The notes under the pieces: generated by a model | Told to the model about the DNA's origin: nothing | The model's input: only the letters and a program-made list of their open reading frames with translations | Databases searched by the model: none | Assembly (NCBI RefSeq): GCF_000960975.1 | Contig: NZ_CP010803.1 | Span: 591,001 to 655,000, forward strand | DNA length: 64,000 bases | Direction: 5' to 3' | From: Martelella endophytica | Lineage (GTDB): Bacteria > Pseudomonadota > Alphaproteobacteria > Rhizobiales > Rhizobiaceae | Position numbers and translations under genes: made by a program | In this document: positions 44,716 to 53,554 of the stretch, in pieces | Position numbering within the stretch: the stretch's first letter is position 1 | Layout: the number at the start of each line of letters is the position of its first letter

Positions 44716-47405
44716 GGCGTAGCCTCCCCTTTGATCGTGCGCTTCACCCATGCGCTGACGGCATCGGGCGTCAGCGCCGGCGTATCCGTTTCCGGCGCGG
44801 CCAGATGGCGGGCGATGGCAGCCGAAAGTGCCGCTGCCACCGAACGTCCCGGCGTAGTGAGATCGATTGCCGACACGATCAGCCGTCCCGCACCGACCTT
44901 TGCCTCGGCCAGGAGCGCAAGGTCGCGGTTGTGGTTCCAGTCATCGATCACATCGATGATCCGCCCGAAGCCTAGGCCATCGAGATCGAGCGCACGGCGG
45001 TCGTGCAGCAGTTCCCATTCATGCCAGCCGCTTGGCCGCTCCGCCGGAAACGTGCTGAAGACCGGATGTTCGGTGCGGTTGATGAGGCCGAGCGTTTGCG
45101 GCGGCTGGCCGTCGGTCCAGACCGTGTTCCAGAACAGGGTGGTAAAGCCGAGTTCGGCGTTGGGAACGATGGTCTCCGGCGCCGGCGCAAAGACAAGGCT
45201 TTCGCCCGCCGCCAGCCTTTCCAGTTCTGCATTTCCGAGACTTGTGACAATCGGAAGGTCGGCCTTTTCCTCGGCAAACACCCAGAAATCCCAGCTATTG
45301 TCCGCGCCGCCAACGGAAAGCGTCAGCGTGTAGCGGCCCTGCGCCAGCTCATCCATCGCCACCGTTATGTCGCCCAGATGATGAAGGTCGCCGGTCTGGA
45401 GCAGATCGTGGGTGATGGCGCCTTCGGCCCTAAGCCCGCCATCGCGGTCCTGCACGCTCCAGCGCGCCTCGCCTGCAGCCAGATCGTGCTGGGTAAACAG
45501 CGACACCGCCGCGTCGGCCGTGAAGGCCGTGCCCTTTGTCAGTACGAAGCCGGGTGCCAACAACAGCGGTACGACAGGGCCGCAGAAGCGACGGAACGCG
45601 GCCGGATCGTCATAGGGTTTCGCCGACCAGAAGGCATCGACGACGCCAACCAGGGCGGTGCCCTGACCGGGAAAGTCCTGCAGGCCAAGCAACTGGAAAC
45701 CGGCATAGTCGGGTGTGCGCAGGCTTGCCTCGATATCCTCTTTGTAAAGCGCCGTCTGCAAGGCCCCCGAGCACATCATCTTCTCGTGGGCGCTGTCGCG
45801 CCGCCCCTTGCTCTCAAGGTCGCGCGCGACGATGTCGAAGGCGTCGGGCGCCAGCGGACCGTCGTAACGCGGGATGGAATCGAGATCGGGATAAACGCAC
45901 CATTGCCCGATTTCATGTCCGAGCAGCGGGACCTTCTCGGCCTGAACCCATTCGCTCCAGTCGGTCTCGGTTTCGAGCGGGCGCGCGTTCAGGCGGCTTT
46001 CCAGCCCCTCGCCCCAGCGGTGGCTGCGCGGCTCCGGTTTGGACAGATAATCGGCGCGCTTGAGTGAGGGCCAGCCCGAACCGCCATTATAGAGGCGTCG
46101 CGAATCGCGGCCGCGCCATTCCTCCAGAAACCGCTCCAGCCAGGCATGCAGGCCGGAACCGGACACCTCATTGCCGACCGTCAGCATCACGAAGGAGGGA
46201 TGGTTGCCATATTCGGCGACGATCCGTTCCGCTTCCCGGCGGGTGAACGCGTCGATCTCAGGATCGGAGCCGAGTGCGCACCAGACCGGCGTTTCGACAT
46301 GAAGATAAAGACCGAGCTCGTCGGCGACCTCGAAGGCCGCGCGCGGCGGGCACCAGCTGTGAAACCGCACATGGTTGAGCCCGTGTTCCTGCACGCTGCC
46401 GAAGGCAACGCGCCAGCCCTCCCGGTCCATCGGCGGGTGGCCAGTCTTCGGGAAGATACAGCAATCGAGCGTGCCGCGCAGGAAGATTCGGCGACCATTC
46501 AGACGGATGTGACGGCCCTCGCGCTCGATATGGCGCAGGCCGAAATCCGTCTCGCGAAAATCGACCGGCGCCCCGTCGCGTCGCCATTCCGCCTTCAGAC
46601 GGTGGATGGACGGCGAGAACTCGTCCCAGCGGGCGGCATCCACCGGCAACGGCATGTTGAGGTCGAGCGGCGTATAGCCGGAATCGATATCAAGCGGCAG
46701 GACCTGCGAAACCGCGCGACCGTCATCCAGCGTTGCCGTAAGGTGGAGTTCATCGACATGCCCGCCTTCGGTCCAGAAGGTTGGCCATGTGCGGCTTGGA
46801 TCGAGCGCGTCGAGTTCAATGCGAAGGTCGATGCCCGTCTTGCCCGTGGTCACATCCAGCCGGGCGATCCGCCCTGCACGGGCCTCGATGCGTATCGCGC
46901 CGACGATGCCGTTCCAGTTCGACTGCGTATGTTCCGAGGTCGAATGCGCCACGTCCGGATTGTTTTCGCGAATGGCCTGACCGACATTGGGAAAATCGGA
47001 ATTGTCGACCCGAAGCACGACCCGGTGTTTGCCCGGCTCGAGCTGGCCGAGCAGAAACATGTTCGGCGTGCAAAGCCCGAGATCGCGACCGATTTCGAGG
47101 CCGTCGATCCAGACCCGCACTTCGCCGTGCGGACGTTCCAGCATCAGATCGTGATGCAGGCCTGCCTGACTGTCCGGCACGATGAAATCGCGGGCATACC
47201 AGGCCGGACCGACATAGGGATGGCGCCGGGTCAGATAGGCCATGCCGGCGCTCGGTCCGGCCGGCGTCTTTTCGGCCAGATCGATGGTTCCGGGCAAGGC
47301 GATGCTGTCTTCGAAGGCGGCGGTGTGCCAGTCTGCGCGCAGGCCCTGTCCTTCGGGGTCAAGCGCAAAGTCCCATTCGCCGGAAAGTTCGATTTCGTGA
47401 AGCAT
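44712..47405 (-). CDS. Glycoside hydrolase family 2 enzyme (beta-galactosidase/beta-glucuronidase clan)
   Basis: An 897-residue GH2 protein. N-terminal sugar-binding jelly roll (GEWDFALDPEGQG; YVGPAWYARDF; VDGLEIG-like WIDGLEIGRDLG), immunoglobulin-like domain to about residue 285, then the TIM barrel (GRRIFLRGTLDC, NHVRFHSWCPPRAAFEVADELGL quoted in part). General acid/base E413 is in TVGNEVSG and nucleophile E498 in LGHEIGQWC. A large C-terminal beta-rich region (600-897) is present. No signal peptide. With dgoD next door, cleavage of an imported beta-galactoside is favoured, but other beta-glycosides are possible. Confidence 0.9.
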   Translation of the reverse strand: MLHEIELSGEWDFALDPEGQGLRADWHTAAFEDSIALPGTIDLAEKTPAGPSAGMAYLTRRHPYVGPAWYARDFIVPDSQAGLHHDLMLERPHGEVRVWIDGLEIGRDLGLCTPNMFLLGQLEPGKHRVVLRVDNSDFPNVGQAIRENNPDVAHSTSEHTQSNWNGIVGAIRIEARAGRIARLDVTTGKTGIDLRIELDALDPSRTWPTFWTEGGHVDELHLTATLDDGRAVSQVLPLDIDSGYTPLDLNMPLPVDAARWDEFSPSIHRLKAEWRRDGAPVDFRETDFGLRHIEREGRHIRLNGRRIFLRGTLDCCIFPKTGHPPMDREGWRVAFGSVQEHGLNHVRFHSWCPPRAAFEVADELGLYLHVETPVWCALGSDPEIDAFTRREAERIVAEYGNHPSFVMLTVGNEVSGSGLHAWLERFLEEWRGRDSRRLYNGGSGWPSLKRADYLSKPEPRSHRWGEGLESRLNARPLETETDWSEWVQAEKVPLLGHEIGQWCVYPDLDSIPRYDGPLAPDAFDIVARDLESKGRRDSAHEKMMCSGALQTALYKEDIEASLRTPDYAGFQLLGLQDFPGQGTALVGVVDAFWSAKPYDDPAAFRRFCGPVVPLLLAPGFVLTKGTAFTADAAVSLFTQHDLAAGEARWSVQDRDGGLRAEGAITHDLLQTGDLHHLGDITVAMDELAQGRYTLTLSVGGADNSWDFWVFAEEKADLPIVTSLGNAELERLAAGESLVFAPAPETIVPNAELGFTTLFWNTVWTDGQPPQTLGLINRTEHPVFSTFPAERPSGWHEWELLHDRRALDLDGLGFGRIIDVIDDWNHNRDLALLAEAKVGAGRLIVSAIDLTTPGRSVAAALSAAIARHLAAPETDTPALTPDAVSAWVKRTIKGEATP

Positions 47406-47476
47406 GATGCTGCAGGTCCATTTACAAACAGTGGGTCAAGCGCCGGCGGACCTTAGCCCGCCGGGAATTTCAGGTA

Positions 47477-48769
47477 TCAGAGGCGCGCCATGATCCGCTT
47501 TTCCGCGGTTTCAAGCGCCTGCTCGGGCGTTTCCACGCCCTTGGCGACATTGTCGACGGCAACCTGGACGGCATCTCCTGCCAGGCGGTCATGGGTATTC
47601 AACGGCCATGACTTCATCGTGCGCTGCACCTCGGCAAAAACCGTGTTGACGTTCTGGCCGCCGTAGTAGGGATCTTCGAAATTGATCCAGTCAGCGCTTC
47701 CGGCCGGCAGATAGGCGGGGTAGAGGTCGTCGTTCTGGTATTGCTGCTTCAGGCTTTCATCATCGGTGACAAGCCAGTGGATAAAGGCCCAGGCGGCTTC
47801 CTTGCTTTTCGAGGTGTTGAGCACGCCGATAAAGTCGCCGCCATAGTTCCAGGACCGGCTACCGTTTTCGTCAGCGGGAACCGGTGAGACACCCCATTTT
47901 CCGGCGTCGTTGGGCGCAAACGCCCGCTTCAGCAACCCGCCGAACCAGTTGCCCGACATGATCGTGGCGATCTGCCCCTTGCCGAAAGCGGACTGCCATT
48001 CGGGCGACCACATGGAAAACGGCGAGATCAGTTTCGCCTTGCCCGCCTGATCGATCAGGTCAAGCGCATCGATGATGACCGGATTGTCGAGCTGAAGATT
48101 GCCGTCGGCATCGAACCAGCCGATGCCGGCCTGACCCATGCGCACCGTCAGTATCTCGAGGCCGTTGGCGATCATCCACCGTTCGTTGGGGACGATCATC
48201 TTGCTGCCTTCCGAAAGGAAAGCGTCCCAGGTCGCGAAAGTGTCGGCGACCGCGTCGGGTTCGGACGAAAGCCCGACCTCGTCGAAGATGTCTCGGCGAT
48301 AGAACATGGCGCCGGGGCCGGTGTGCTTGGGCAGTGCGACGATCTTGCCATTGTCCGTCTTGACGTTTTCGGCGGCAAAACCGGCGAAATCCTCAAGCAG
48401 CGGACCGGCGTTGAACGGCTCGGCGGCGAGATCGACCCATTGCGGACGCTGCCGCAGAAGCGCCAGTTCGTTGATCTCGATCATCGCCACATCCGGGCCG
48501 GAGCCGGACAGAAGGGCGCGCTGAACGGTGTTGAGATAGTTCGAATTCGCGTTCGGGAAGCCCTGAACATTGACGGTGATATTGGGATATACCTTGTTGA
48601 AAGCGGGCATCAGCGCCGTGAAGGTGCGGTCGTTGTTGGGCCACGTCCAAACGCTGATTGTCGCGCTCAGCTCGGGATCCACCGCCATCGGCGTTCCCTG
48701 CGCGAAGACGGGGCGGGCGACCAGCGTCGCCATGGACATTGCCAGCATTCTGCGTCGTGTCAGATCCAT
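47477..48769 (-). CDS. Sugar ABC transporter substrate-binding protein (SBP family 1)
   Basis: A 430-residue extracellular sugar receptor. N-terminus MDLTRRRMLAMSMATLVA has a twin-arginine-like motif before a hydrophobic stretch ending RPVFA, so Tat or Sec export is possible. Mature motifs: ISVWTWPNNDRTF, LLSGSGPDVAMIEINELALL, ALPKHTGPGAMFYRRDIFDE, IATIMSGNWFGGLL, KEAAWAFIHWLVTDDESLKQ. First-expressed importer component after the two permease genes; the order permease, permease, receptor, GH2, ATPase, dgoD is one operon. Confidence 0.92.
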   Translation of the reverse strand: MDLTRRRMLAMSMATLVARPVFAQGTPMAVDPELSATISVWTWPNNDRTFTALMPAFNKVYPNITVNVQGFPNANSNYLNTVQRALLSGSGPDVAMIEINELALLRQRPQWVDLAAEPFNAGPLLEDFAGFAAENVKTDNGKIVALPKHTGPGAMFYRRDIFDEVGLSSEPDAVADTFATWDAFLSEGSKMIVPNERWMIANGLEILTVRMGQAGIGWFDADGNLQLDNPVIIDALDLIDQAGKAKLISPFSMWSPEWQSAFGKGQIATIMSGNWFGGLLKRAFAPNDAGKWGVSPVPADENGSRSWNYGGDFIGVLNTSKSKEAAWAFIHWLVTDDESLKQQYQNDDLYPAYLPAGSADWINFEDPYYGGQNVNTVFAEVQRTMKSWPLNTHDRLAGDAVQVAVDNVAKGVETPEQALETAEKRIMARL

Positions 48770-48799
48770 TGTTTCCTCCCTGAGTGGACCTTCGGATGA

Positions 48800-49642
48800 T
48801 TACTTCACCGCTCCGGACGTGAGACCGGCGATGAACTGTCGCGACAGAAGCGCAAACAGGATGAACACCGGAACGAGCCCGATCAGGGTCGCCAGCATCA
48901 CTGCGGGTGTGTCGGAAAAATGCGTGCGCGACAAAAGCGTCAGCGCCAGCGGCACGGTGAACTTCGCGCCGTCCGCCAGAACGACCAACGGAATCTGGAA
49001 TTCGTTCCAGGTGCTGATCAGGGTCCACACGCCAAGGGCTGCGAGACCGGGCCGGATGATCGGAAGCACGACGAACCAGAAGGTTGCGATCGGGCCGGAA
49101 TTGTCCATTTCCGCCGCCTCGTAAAGCTCGACGGGGATCGAGGAGCCGATATAGGTGTACATCCATACAACGCCGAAGCCGGATGCGATAGCCGGCACGA
49201 TCAACGGCCAGAATGTGTTGAGCCAGCCCAGCCAGCTCATCTGCAGGAAAAACGGTATCAGCGCCAGCGACGGCGGAAAGAACAGGGTGGCGAAGGTGAC
49301 CGCGAGCAGGAATTTGTGGCTTGGGCGGCCGGTGTAGCGCGCCAGCCCGTAACCGGCAAAACTCGACACCAGCACCAGACCGATCGTTTTCGGCACCACA
49401 ACGGCGATGGAATTCCAGACCGGCCTGAGGGGCGGAAACACGTCCGCGATCCGGCTGTAGTTCTCCATCAGCTGGTCGCCGAACCACAATGGCGGCGGAA
49501 ACTGGAAGACCTCGGCAAGAGACCGTGTCGCAAACACCGCCGTCCAATAGAGCGGCATGACGAAAATGAGAGAGAGCAGCAGCAGCCCGATGGTCAGGAT
49601 CAGGTTCCAGCGACGCTCGGAATTCGCCCAGAGCTGTCTCAT
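48800..49642 (-). CDS. Sugar ABC transporter permease (MalG type)
   Basis: A 280-residue CUT1 permease with six hydrophobic segments. The cytoplasmic EAA loop is in ELYEAAEMDNSGPIATFWFV (about residues 171-190) with the typical LPIIRPGLAALGVW after it. N-terminal helix LILTIGLLLLSLIFVMPLYW. Overlaps the MalF-type gene by 4 bp. Confidence 0.92.
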   Translation of the reverse strand: MRQLWANSERRWNLILTIGLLLLSLIFVMPLYWTAVFATRSLAEVFQFPPPLWFGDQLMENYSRIADVFPPLRPVWNSIAVVVPKTIGLVLVSSFAGYGLARYTGRPSHKFLLAVTFATLFFPPSLALIPFFLQMSWLGWLNTFWPLIVPAIASGFGVVWMYTYIGSSIPVELYEAAEMDNSGPIATFWFVVLPIIRPGLAALGVWTLISTWNEFQIPLVVLADGAKFTVPLALTLLSRTHFSDTPAVMLATLIGLVPVFILFALLSRQFIAGLTSGAVK

Positions 49643-50559
49643 GACGTGGCTCCCAGATTGGCGCTGATGCGGCGATAAAGCAGGGTCATGGCGACGACGG
49701 CGATGAAAATGTACCAGCTGACCGCGGCGCCAAGACCGAAATCGAACTGGGTGAAGGCGGTCGCATAGAGATACATTCCAAGTGTGCTGGCCGCGTCATC
49801 GGTGCCGCCGGTGCCCTGCGTCAGCACGTAAGGTTCGTCGAACATCTGCAGGCCGCCGATGGTCGCCGTGATCACCGAAAAGGCGATCGATGGCGCCAAC
49901 AGCGGCATGGTGATGCGGCTGAAGATCGACCAGCGGCTGACGCCTTCCATCCGCGCGGCCTCGTAGATGTCGCGCGAGATCGCCTGAAGCCCGGCCAGGA
50001 AGATGATCATGTGCCAGCCGGTCCAGCGCCAGACCACCAGCAGGACAACCAGCGGCTTTATCCACACCGTGGAATCGAACCAGCTGAAATAGGTCGGCGT
50101 GCCGGTAACCTCGCCGATCAGCATATTCACCAGCCCACCATTGGCGGTGAAGAACACCCTGAGAATGACCGCGGCGATGGCCGGGGCGACCAGAAGCGGC
50201 AGCAGGAAGACGAGCCGGAAATAGGTACGGCCGAAAACGGCATATTCGTTGATGACGACCGCCAGCGTCAGCGCCAGCCCCGCGGTGATCACCGTCGAGA
50301 CGAGCCAGATATAGACGGTGTTCCAGACCGCCTTGCGGAACACCGGATCGCCCAGCGCCGTCAGGTAGTTATCGAGGCCGACGAACTGCGGCGGCGAAAA
50401 CCCGTCCCACCGGTTGAACCCGAGCCAGGCCGAAAAGACGACGGGGAAGAACGAGAACGCCAGAAATATGATGAGAAACGGCGATACCGTCAGCCAGAGA
50501 GCGCCTGTGCCGCGCATGCGCTCGCCGCGGTTTCTTCGTTTGGCTCTGCTGATCGCCAT
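49639..50559 (-). CDS. Sugar ABC transporter permease (MalF type)
   Basis: A 306-residue CUT1 permease. Start at 50559 (MAISRAKRRNRGERM) follows GGGAGGAG at suitable distance; 13 upstream codons are dropped. EAA loop DIYEAARMEGVSRWSIFSRI (about residues 193-212) and helices such as FFPVVFSAWLGF and IFIAVVAMTLLY are visible. First gene of the operon, reading away from two operator repeats shared with the divergent GntR gene. Confidence 0.92.
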   Translation of the reverse strand: MAISRAKRRNRGERMRGTGALWLTVSPFLIIFLAFSFFPVVFSAWLGFNRWDGFSPPQFVGLDNYLTALGDPVFRKAVWNTVYIWLVSTVITAGLALTLAVVINEYAVFGRTYFRLVFLLPLLVAPAIAAVILRVFFTANGGLVNMLIGEVTGTPTYFSWFDSTVWIKPLVVLLVVWRWTGWHMIIFLAGLQAISRDIYEAARMEGVSRWSIFSRITMPLLAPSIAFSVITATIGGLQMFDEPYVLTQGTGGTDDAASTLGMYLYATAFTQFDFGLGAAVSWYIFIAVVAMTLLYRRISANLGATS

Positions 50560-50596
50560 GAAGCGCTCCTCCCGATGCACTCGACTGGCTGATTTC

Positions 50597-50641
50597 ATTA
50601 ATCAGACTAATGGGATTTGTCAAACCATTAATCAGACTAAT
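50597..50641. promoter_or_regulatory. Tandem operator repeats ATTAATCAGACTAAT
   Basis: The 15-mer ATTAATCAGACTAAT occurs exactly at 50597-50611 and 50627-50641, starts 30 bp apart. Each is a near-palindrome (ATTA-N-TC-N-GA-N-TAAT). They lie 38 bp upstream of the MalF-type start, in the promoter of the sugar-importer/GH2/dgoD operon, as expected for repression by the divergent GntR protein. Confidence 0.7.
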
Positions 50642-50689
50642 TACCTAAAACCATGGATTGACCGCAGGTTTACGGCTGTATAGGCTTTC

Positions 50690-50704
50690 ATTAATCTGAT
50701 TTAA
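50690..50704. promoter_or_regulatory. Third operator copy at the gntR promoter
   Basis: ATTAATCTGATTTAA keeps the ATTAATC-N-GAT-T core of the tandem sites. It lies just downstream of a promoter-like TTGACC (50658-50663) with TAGGCT 17 bp later, and 10 bp before the GntR start codon, so it would allow autoregulation. Confidence 0.6.
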
Positions 50705-50714
50705 AAGGACTGCA

Positions 50715-51452
50715 ATGCTCGACGACGCAAGCGCCTCACCGCGCAGCAAGCCGCGCGTTCATCGCCGCACGGTGACGCGCCTGGCCTTTCCCATTCTGAA
50801 AGGCGAATATCCGCCGGGCCACGTGCTGCCGCCGGAAGCGGAATTGTGCGAAAATCTCGGGGTCAGCCGCAGCGCCTTGCGCGAGGCGATCCGGACGCTG
50901 AAAGACAAGGGCATGATCGAGGCGCGGCCGCGCCATGGCACGGTGGTGCTGCCGCGCTCGACCTGGCACATGCTCGATTCCGATCTTCTGGCCTGGGCGA
51001 TGGAGATCGATCCCGGCGCCGAGTTCGTCCTGTCGCTGATCGAGGCCCGCCAGGTGATCGAGCCGGCCGCGGCGCGACTTGCCGCGATCAGGGCCAACCC
51101 CGATGACCTGAAACGGCTTGATGCTGCCTTTGCCGAAATGAGCGAGGCCAAAGCTGAAGGTGATTTCGAGCGCTTCAACAAGGCCGATATCCACTATCAT
51201 GTGGTTCTGCTCCAGGCCTCTGCCAATATCGTTTTCATGCATCTGTCGAACATGATCGGCACGGCCCTGTCGATCGCCTTCCGCATGTCGATGGAGGGCG
51301 CACGCGAACCGGGCGCCTCACTTGCCGTTCATGGAGAGGTGATCGAGCGCATTCGCGCCCGCGATCCGGATGGGGCCCATGCCGCCATGGTGCGCCTGCT
51401 GGCAATCGCCGTGATTGATCTCGGTCTGACATCCTACGAAACGGTCAAATAG
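50715..51452 (+). CDS. GntR family regulator with FCD domain (DgoR-like, copy 2)
   Basis: A 245-residue regulator resembling the 39966 product: wHTH LPPEAELCENLGVSRSALRE, wing PRHGTVVLPRSTWHMLDSDLLAW, FCD residues EARQVIEPAAARLAA, NKADIHYHVVLLQASAN, HGEVIERIRARDPDGAHAAM. AAAGGACTGCA provides a weak ribosome site. Divergent from the sugar operon with three shared operator repeats, it is the probable repressor of galactoside/galactonate genes, released by a sugar acid. Confidence 0.92.
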   Translation: MLDDASASPRSKPRVHRRTVTRLAFPILKGEYPPGHVLPPEAELCENLGVSRSALREAIRTLKDKGMIEARPRHGTVVLPRSTWHMLDSDLLAWAMEIDPGAEFVLSLIEARQVIEPAAARLAAIRANPDDLKRLDAAFAEMSEAKAEGDFERFNKADIHYHVVLLQASANIVFMHLSNMIGTALSIAFRMSMEGAREPGASLAVHGEVIERIRARDPDGAHAAMVRLLAIAVIDLGLTSYETVK

Positions 51453-51594
51453 CGGTGCTCCGTTTCGGGGGGGGGGCTACCGTTGCCTCATGGGTTGGTG
51501 TCACTTCGTGCTCGCCGCGGTTTTCCGTCCGGGCGTGCTGCCAGCGCGGTGGATTTCAAGTTGGATCTGCGGATTTTGTCGCAGCCTGAAGCAA

Positions 51595-52497
51595 TCAGAC
51601 TATTTGATCGATCAGTGCCTTGAGCTCGTCCATTTCGCTGGCGCTGAGATCGGTCAGTGGAGGGCGAACCGGTCCGGCGCGGCGGCCAATGGCTTCCAGT
51701 CCCGCCTTGATGATCGACACGGCATAGCCCTTCTTGCGGTTGCGCATAGCCACCAGCGGAAAGAAAAATTCCTTGAGAAGCCGGTCGGTCGTTTCCTTGT
51801 CGCCCTTGCGCAGCGCCGAATAAAAATCCTGCGCAAGCTGCGGTACAAAATTGAACACGGCGGAGGAATAAGTGGTTACCCCGGCTGAATAATAGGCTTG
51901 TGCATAAAGCTCGTGGGTGGGCATGCCGCCGATATAGACCAGTCTGTCCTGGAGTTGAGTGGTGATCTCGATCACCCGGTCTACCTCGCCGTAGCCATCC
52001 TTGAACCCGATGAGATTGGAGCACGTATCGGTCAGGCGCAGAAGGCTCTCGGCGGTCAGAACGATATTGTCGCGATTATAGACGACGACGCCGATGCCGA
52101 CTGCGTCGCAAACCGCCTTGACGTGGGCGATGAGCCCCTCCTGCTCGGCGAACATCAGATAAGGAGGCAGCAGCAGGATACCGTCGGCTCCTGCCGCTTC
52201 GGCGTTTCTTGCCATCTCGACGGCCATTGCCGTACCATAGGCCGCCCCGCCGACGATGGGCGTCCTGCCGGCGCTGGCCTTGGCGATCCGGGTGACGCGA
52301 GCAGTCTCGTCGGGTGTCAGCGAAAAGAGTTCGCCAGTTCCTCCAGGCGCGAAAAGGACAGCGGCGCCATAGCCGTCGAGCCAGTCGATATGGCTGCGGT
52401 AGGCTTCCTCATCGATGCTGAGGTCAGGTTTGAACGTGGTTACGGGGAAAGACAGCAAACCGCTACCCAAAGCGGATTTCAGGTCGTCAGGGGTCAT
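51595..52497 (-). CDS. kdgD: 5-dehydro-4-deoxyglucarate dehydratase (DHDPS superfamily)
   Basis: A 300-residue N-acetylneuraminate-lyase-superfamily enzyme that decarboxylates and dehydrates 5-keto-4-deoxyglucarate to 2,5-dioxopentanoate. The KdgD-type opening GLLSFPVTTFKPD, Schiff-base lysine K166 in GFKDGYGEVD, tyrosine Y140 in VVVYNRDN and the late YSSAVFNFVPQ are visible; the YNRDN and KDGYGE combination separates it from dapA. Last gene of the GntR-dehydratase-kdgD operon of cassette (c). A keto-deoxy-acid lyase with altered substrate is the alternative. Confidence 0.9.
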   Translation of the reverse strand: MTPDDLKSALGSGLLSFPVTTFKPDLSIDEEAYRSHIDWLDGYGAAVLFAPGGTGELFSLTPDETARVTRIAKASAGRTPIVGGAAYGTAMAVEMARNAEAAGADGILLLPPYLMFAEQEGLIAHVKAVCDAVGIGVVVYNRDNIVLTAESLLRLTDTCSNLIGFKDGYGEVDRVIEITTQLQDRLVYIGGMPTHELYAQAYYSAGVTTYSSAVFNFVPQLAQDFYSALRKGDKETTDRLLKEFFFPLVAMRNRKKGYAVSIIKAGLEAIGRRAGPVRPPLTDLSASEMDELKALIDQIV

Positions 52498-52524
52498 GGA
52501 AATTCAATCCGATGGTAAAGCTGA

Positions 52525-53499
52525 TCAGTAGGTTTCAAGGGCTTGGAGCAGAGCGGCGATGTAGCCGTAACAATAGGCAAAGGCGACGCCCTGCGGGTCC
52601 CGGCCGGAAATGGTCGGTACATGATCGGGCATGATCATGTACTTGTAACCCACCTCCTTGTAGGTCTTGAGCGAGGCGGCCATGTCCATGTCGCCTTCAT
52701 CGGGGAAGGTCTCCATGAAAGACAGTTTCCGGCCGCGAATATTGCGGAAATGCAGGTTGAAAATCTTGTCCCGGCTGCCGAACCAGCGAATGACGTCGTC
52801 AATCTCGTCGCGCGGGTTGTCCAGCATCTCGCCGACCGTGCCCTGACAGAAATTGAGCCCGTGATAGGGGCTCTCGCGCATCTGCACGAATTTTTTGAGC
52901 CCTTCGACCGTTCCGAGCACACGGGTAACGCCCTTGTAACCGGGCGGGGTATGCGGATCGTGAGGGTGGCAGGCAAGGCGGATCCTGTTGGACTCGGCGA
53001 CGGGGACGACGCGCTCGAGGAAGTAATCAATGCGCTCCCAGTTTTCGTCCTCCGGCAGCACGCCGGCCAAGCCAGTTGCGGCATTCTGGTCGGTCTGGTC
53101 CCAGCGAAACGAGGCGTTCAGCGAACCGCCGCGCCCCTTCTCGTCAGGTGTTCGCGGAATTCCGATCAGGTTGAGATTGTACTTGGCGGCGGGAATGCCG
53201 GCCTTGGCTAGATTTTCAACCAGGGTACAGATCGCATCGATCTGTCTTTCGCGCTCGGGGCCGGCCAGCAATATGTCCGGATAGGTCGCGGTCTCGATCG
53301 GGCTGGAGGGGAGGGGAAGCTGGATCATATCCAGAACCAGATCGAACGCCTCGACCTTTTCGCGCAGCCGCAAAAGATCGTCCAGTGTCCATGAGCCGGG
53401 CTCGCCCGCTGGGTCGGCGCAGATGTGCTTTATGCCCAGCTGGGCCCAGACCCGATAATCCTCATCATCGCGCGCGGCGAGTTGGGTACCCACATACAT
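52525..53499 (-). CDS. Mannonate dehydratase-like protein (UxuA family), short
   Basis: A 324-residue TIM-barrel protein of the UxuA family; E. coli UxuA is 394, so this form lacks about 70 residues. Start at 53499 (MYVGTQLAAR) is 6 nt after GAGGAG. The Mn-binding set of characterised UxuA enzymes is recognisable: H178 in CHPHDP, C218 in NFCQGTVGE, H250 in FNLHFRN and D292 in MPDHVP. The product of true UxuA is 2-dehydro-3-deoxygluconate; pairing with kdgD rather than a KDG kinase suggests a different acidic sugar. Confidence 0.85.
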   Translation of the reverse strand: MYVGTQLAARDDEDYRVWAQLGIKHICADPAGEPGSWTLDDLLRLREKVEAFDLVLDMIQLPLPSSPIETATYPDILLAGPERERQIDAICTLVENLAKAGIPAAKYNLNLIGIPRTPDEKGRGGSLNASFRWDQTDQNAATGLAGVLPEDENWERIDYFLERVVPVAESNRIRLACHPHDPHTPPGYKGVTRVLGTVEGLKKFVQMRESPYHGLNFCQGTVGEMLDNPRDEIDDVIRWFGSRDKIFNLHFRNIRGRKLSFMETFPDEGDMDMAASLKTYKEVGYKYMIMPDHVPTISGRDPQGVAFAYCYGYIAALLQALETY

Positions 53500-53517
53500 A
53501 CCAATCTCCTCTTCAGG

Positions 53518-53533
53518 CATATGACATAATATG
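53518..53533. promoter_or_regulatory. Dyad CATATGACATAATATG before the dehydratase gene
   Basis: CATAT and ATATG arms flank GACATA. The inner CATAATATGA resembles CATAATACGA at 54347-54356 in the GntR/receptor promoter region. Candidate internal operator between the GntR gene and the dehydratase gene; weak evidence. Confidence 0.3.
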
Positions 53534-53554
53534 AATTTTAGGGCCTGTCGAGAG

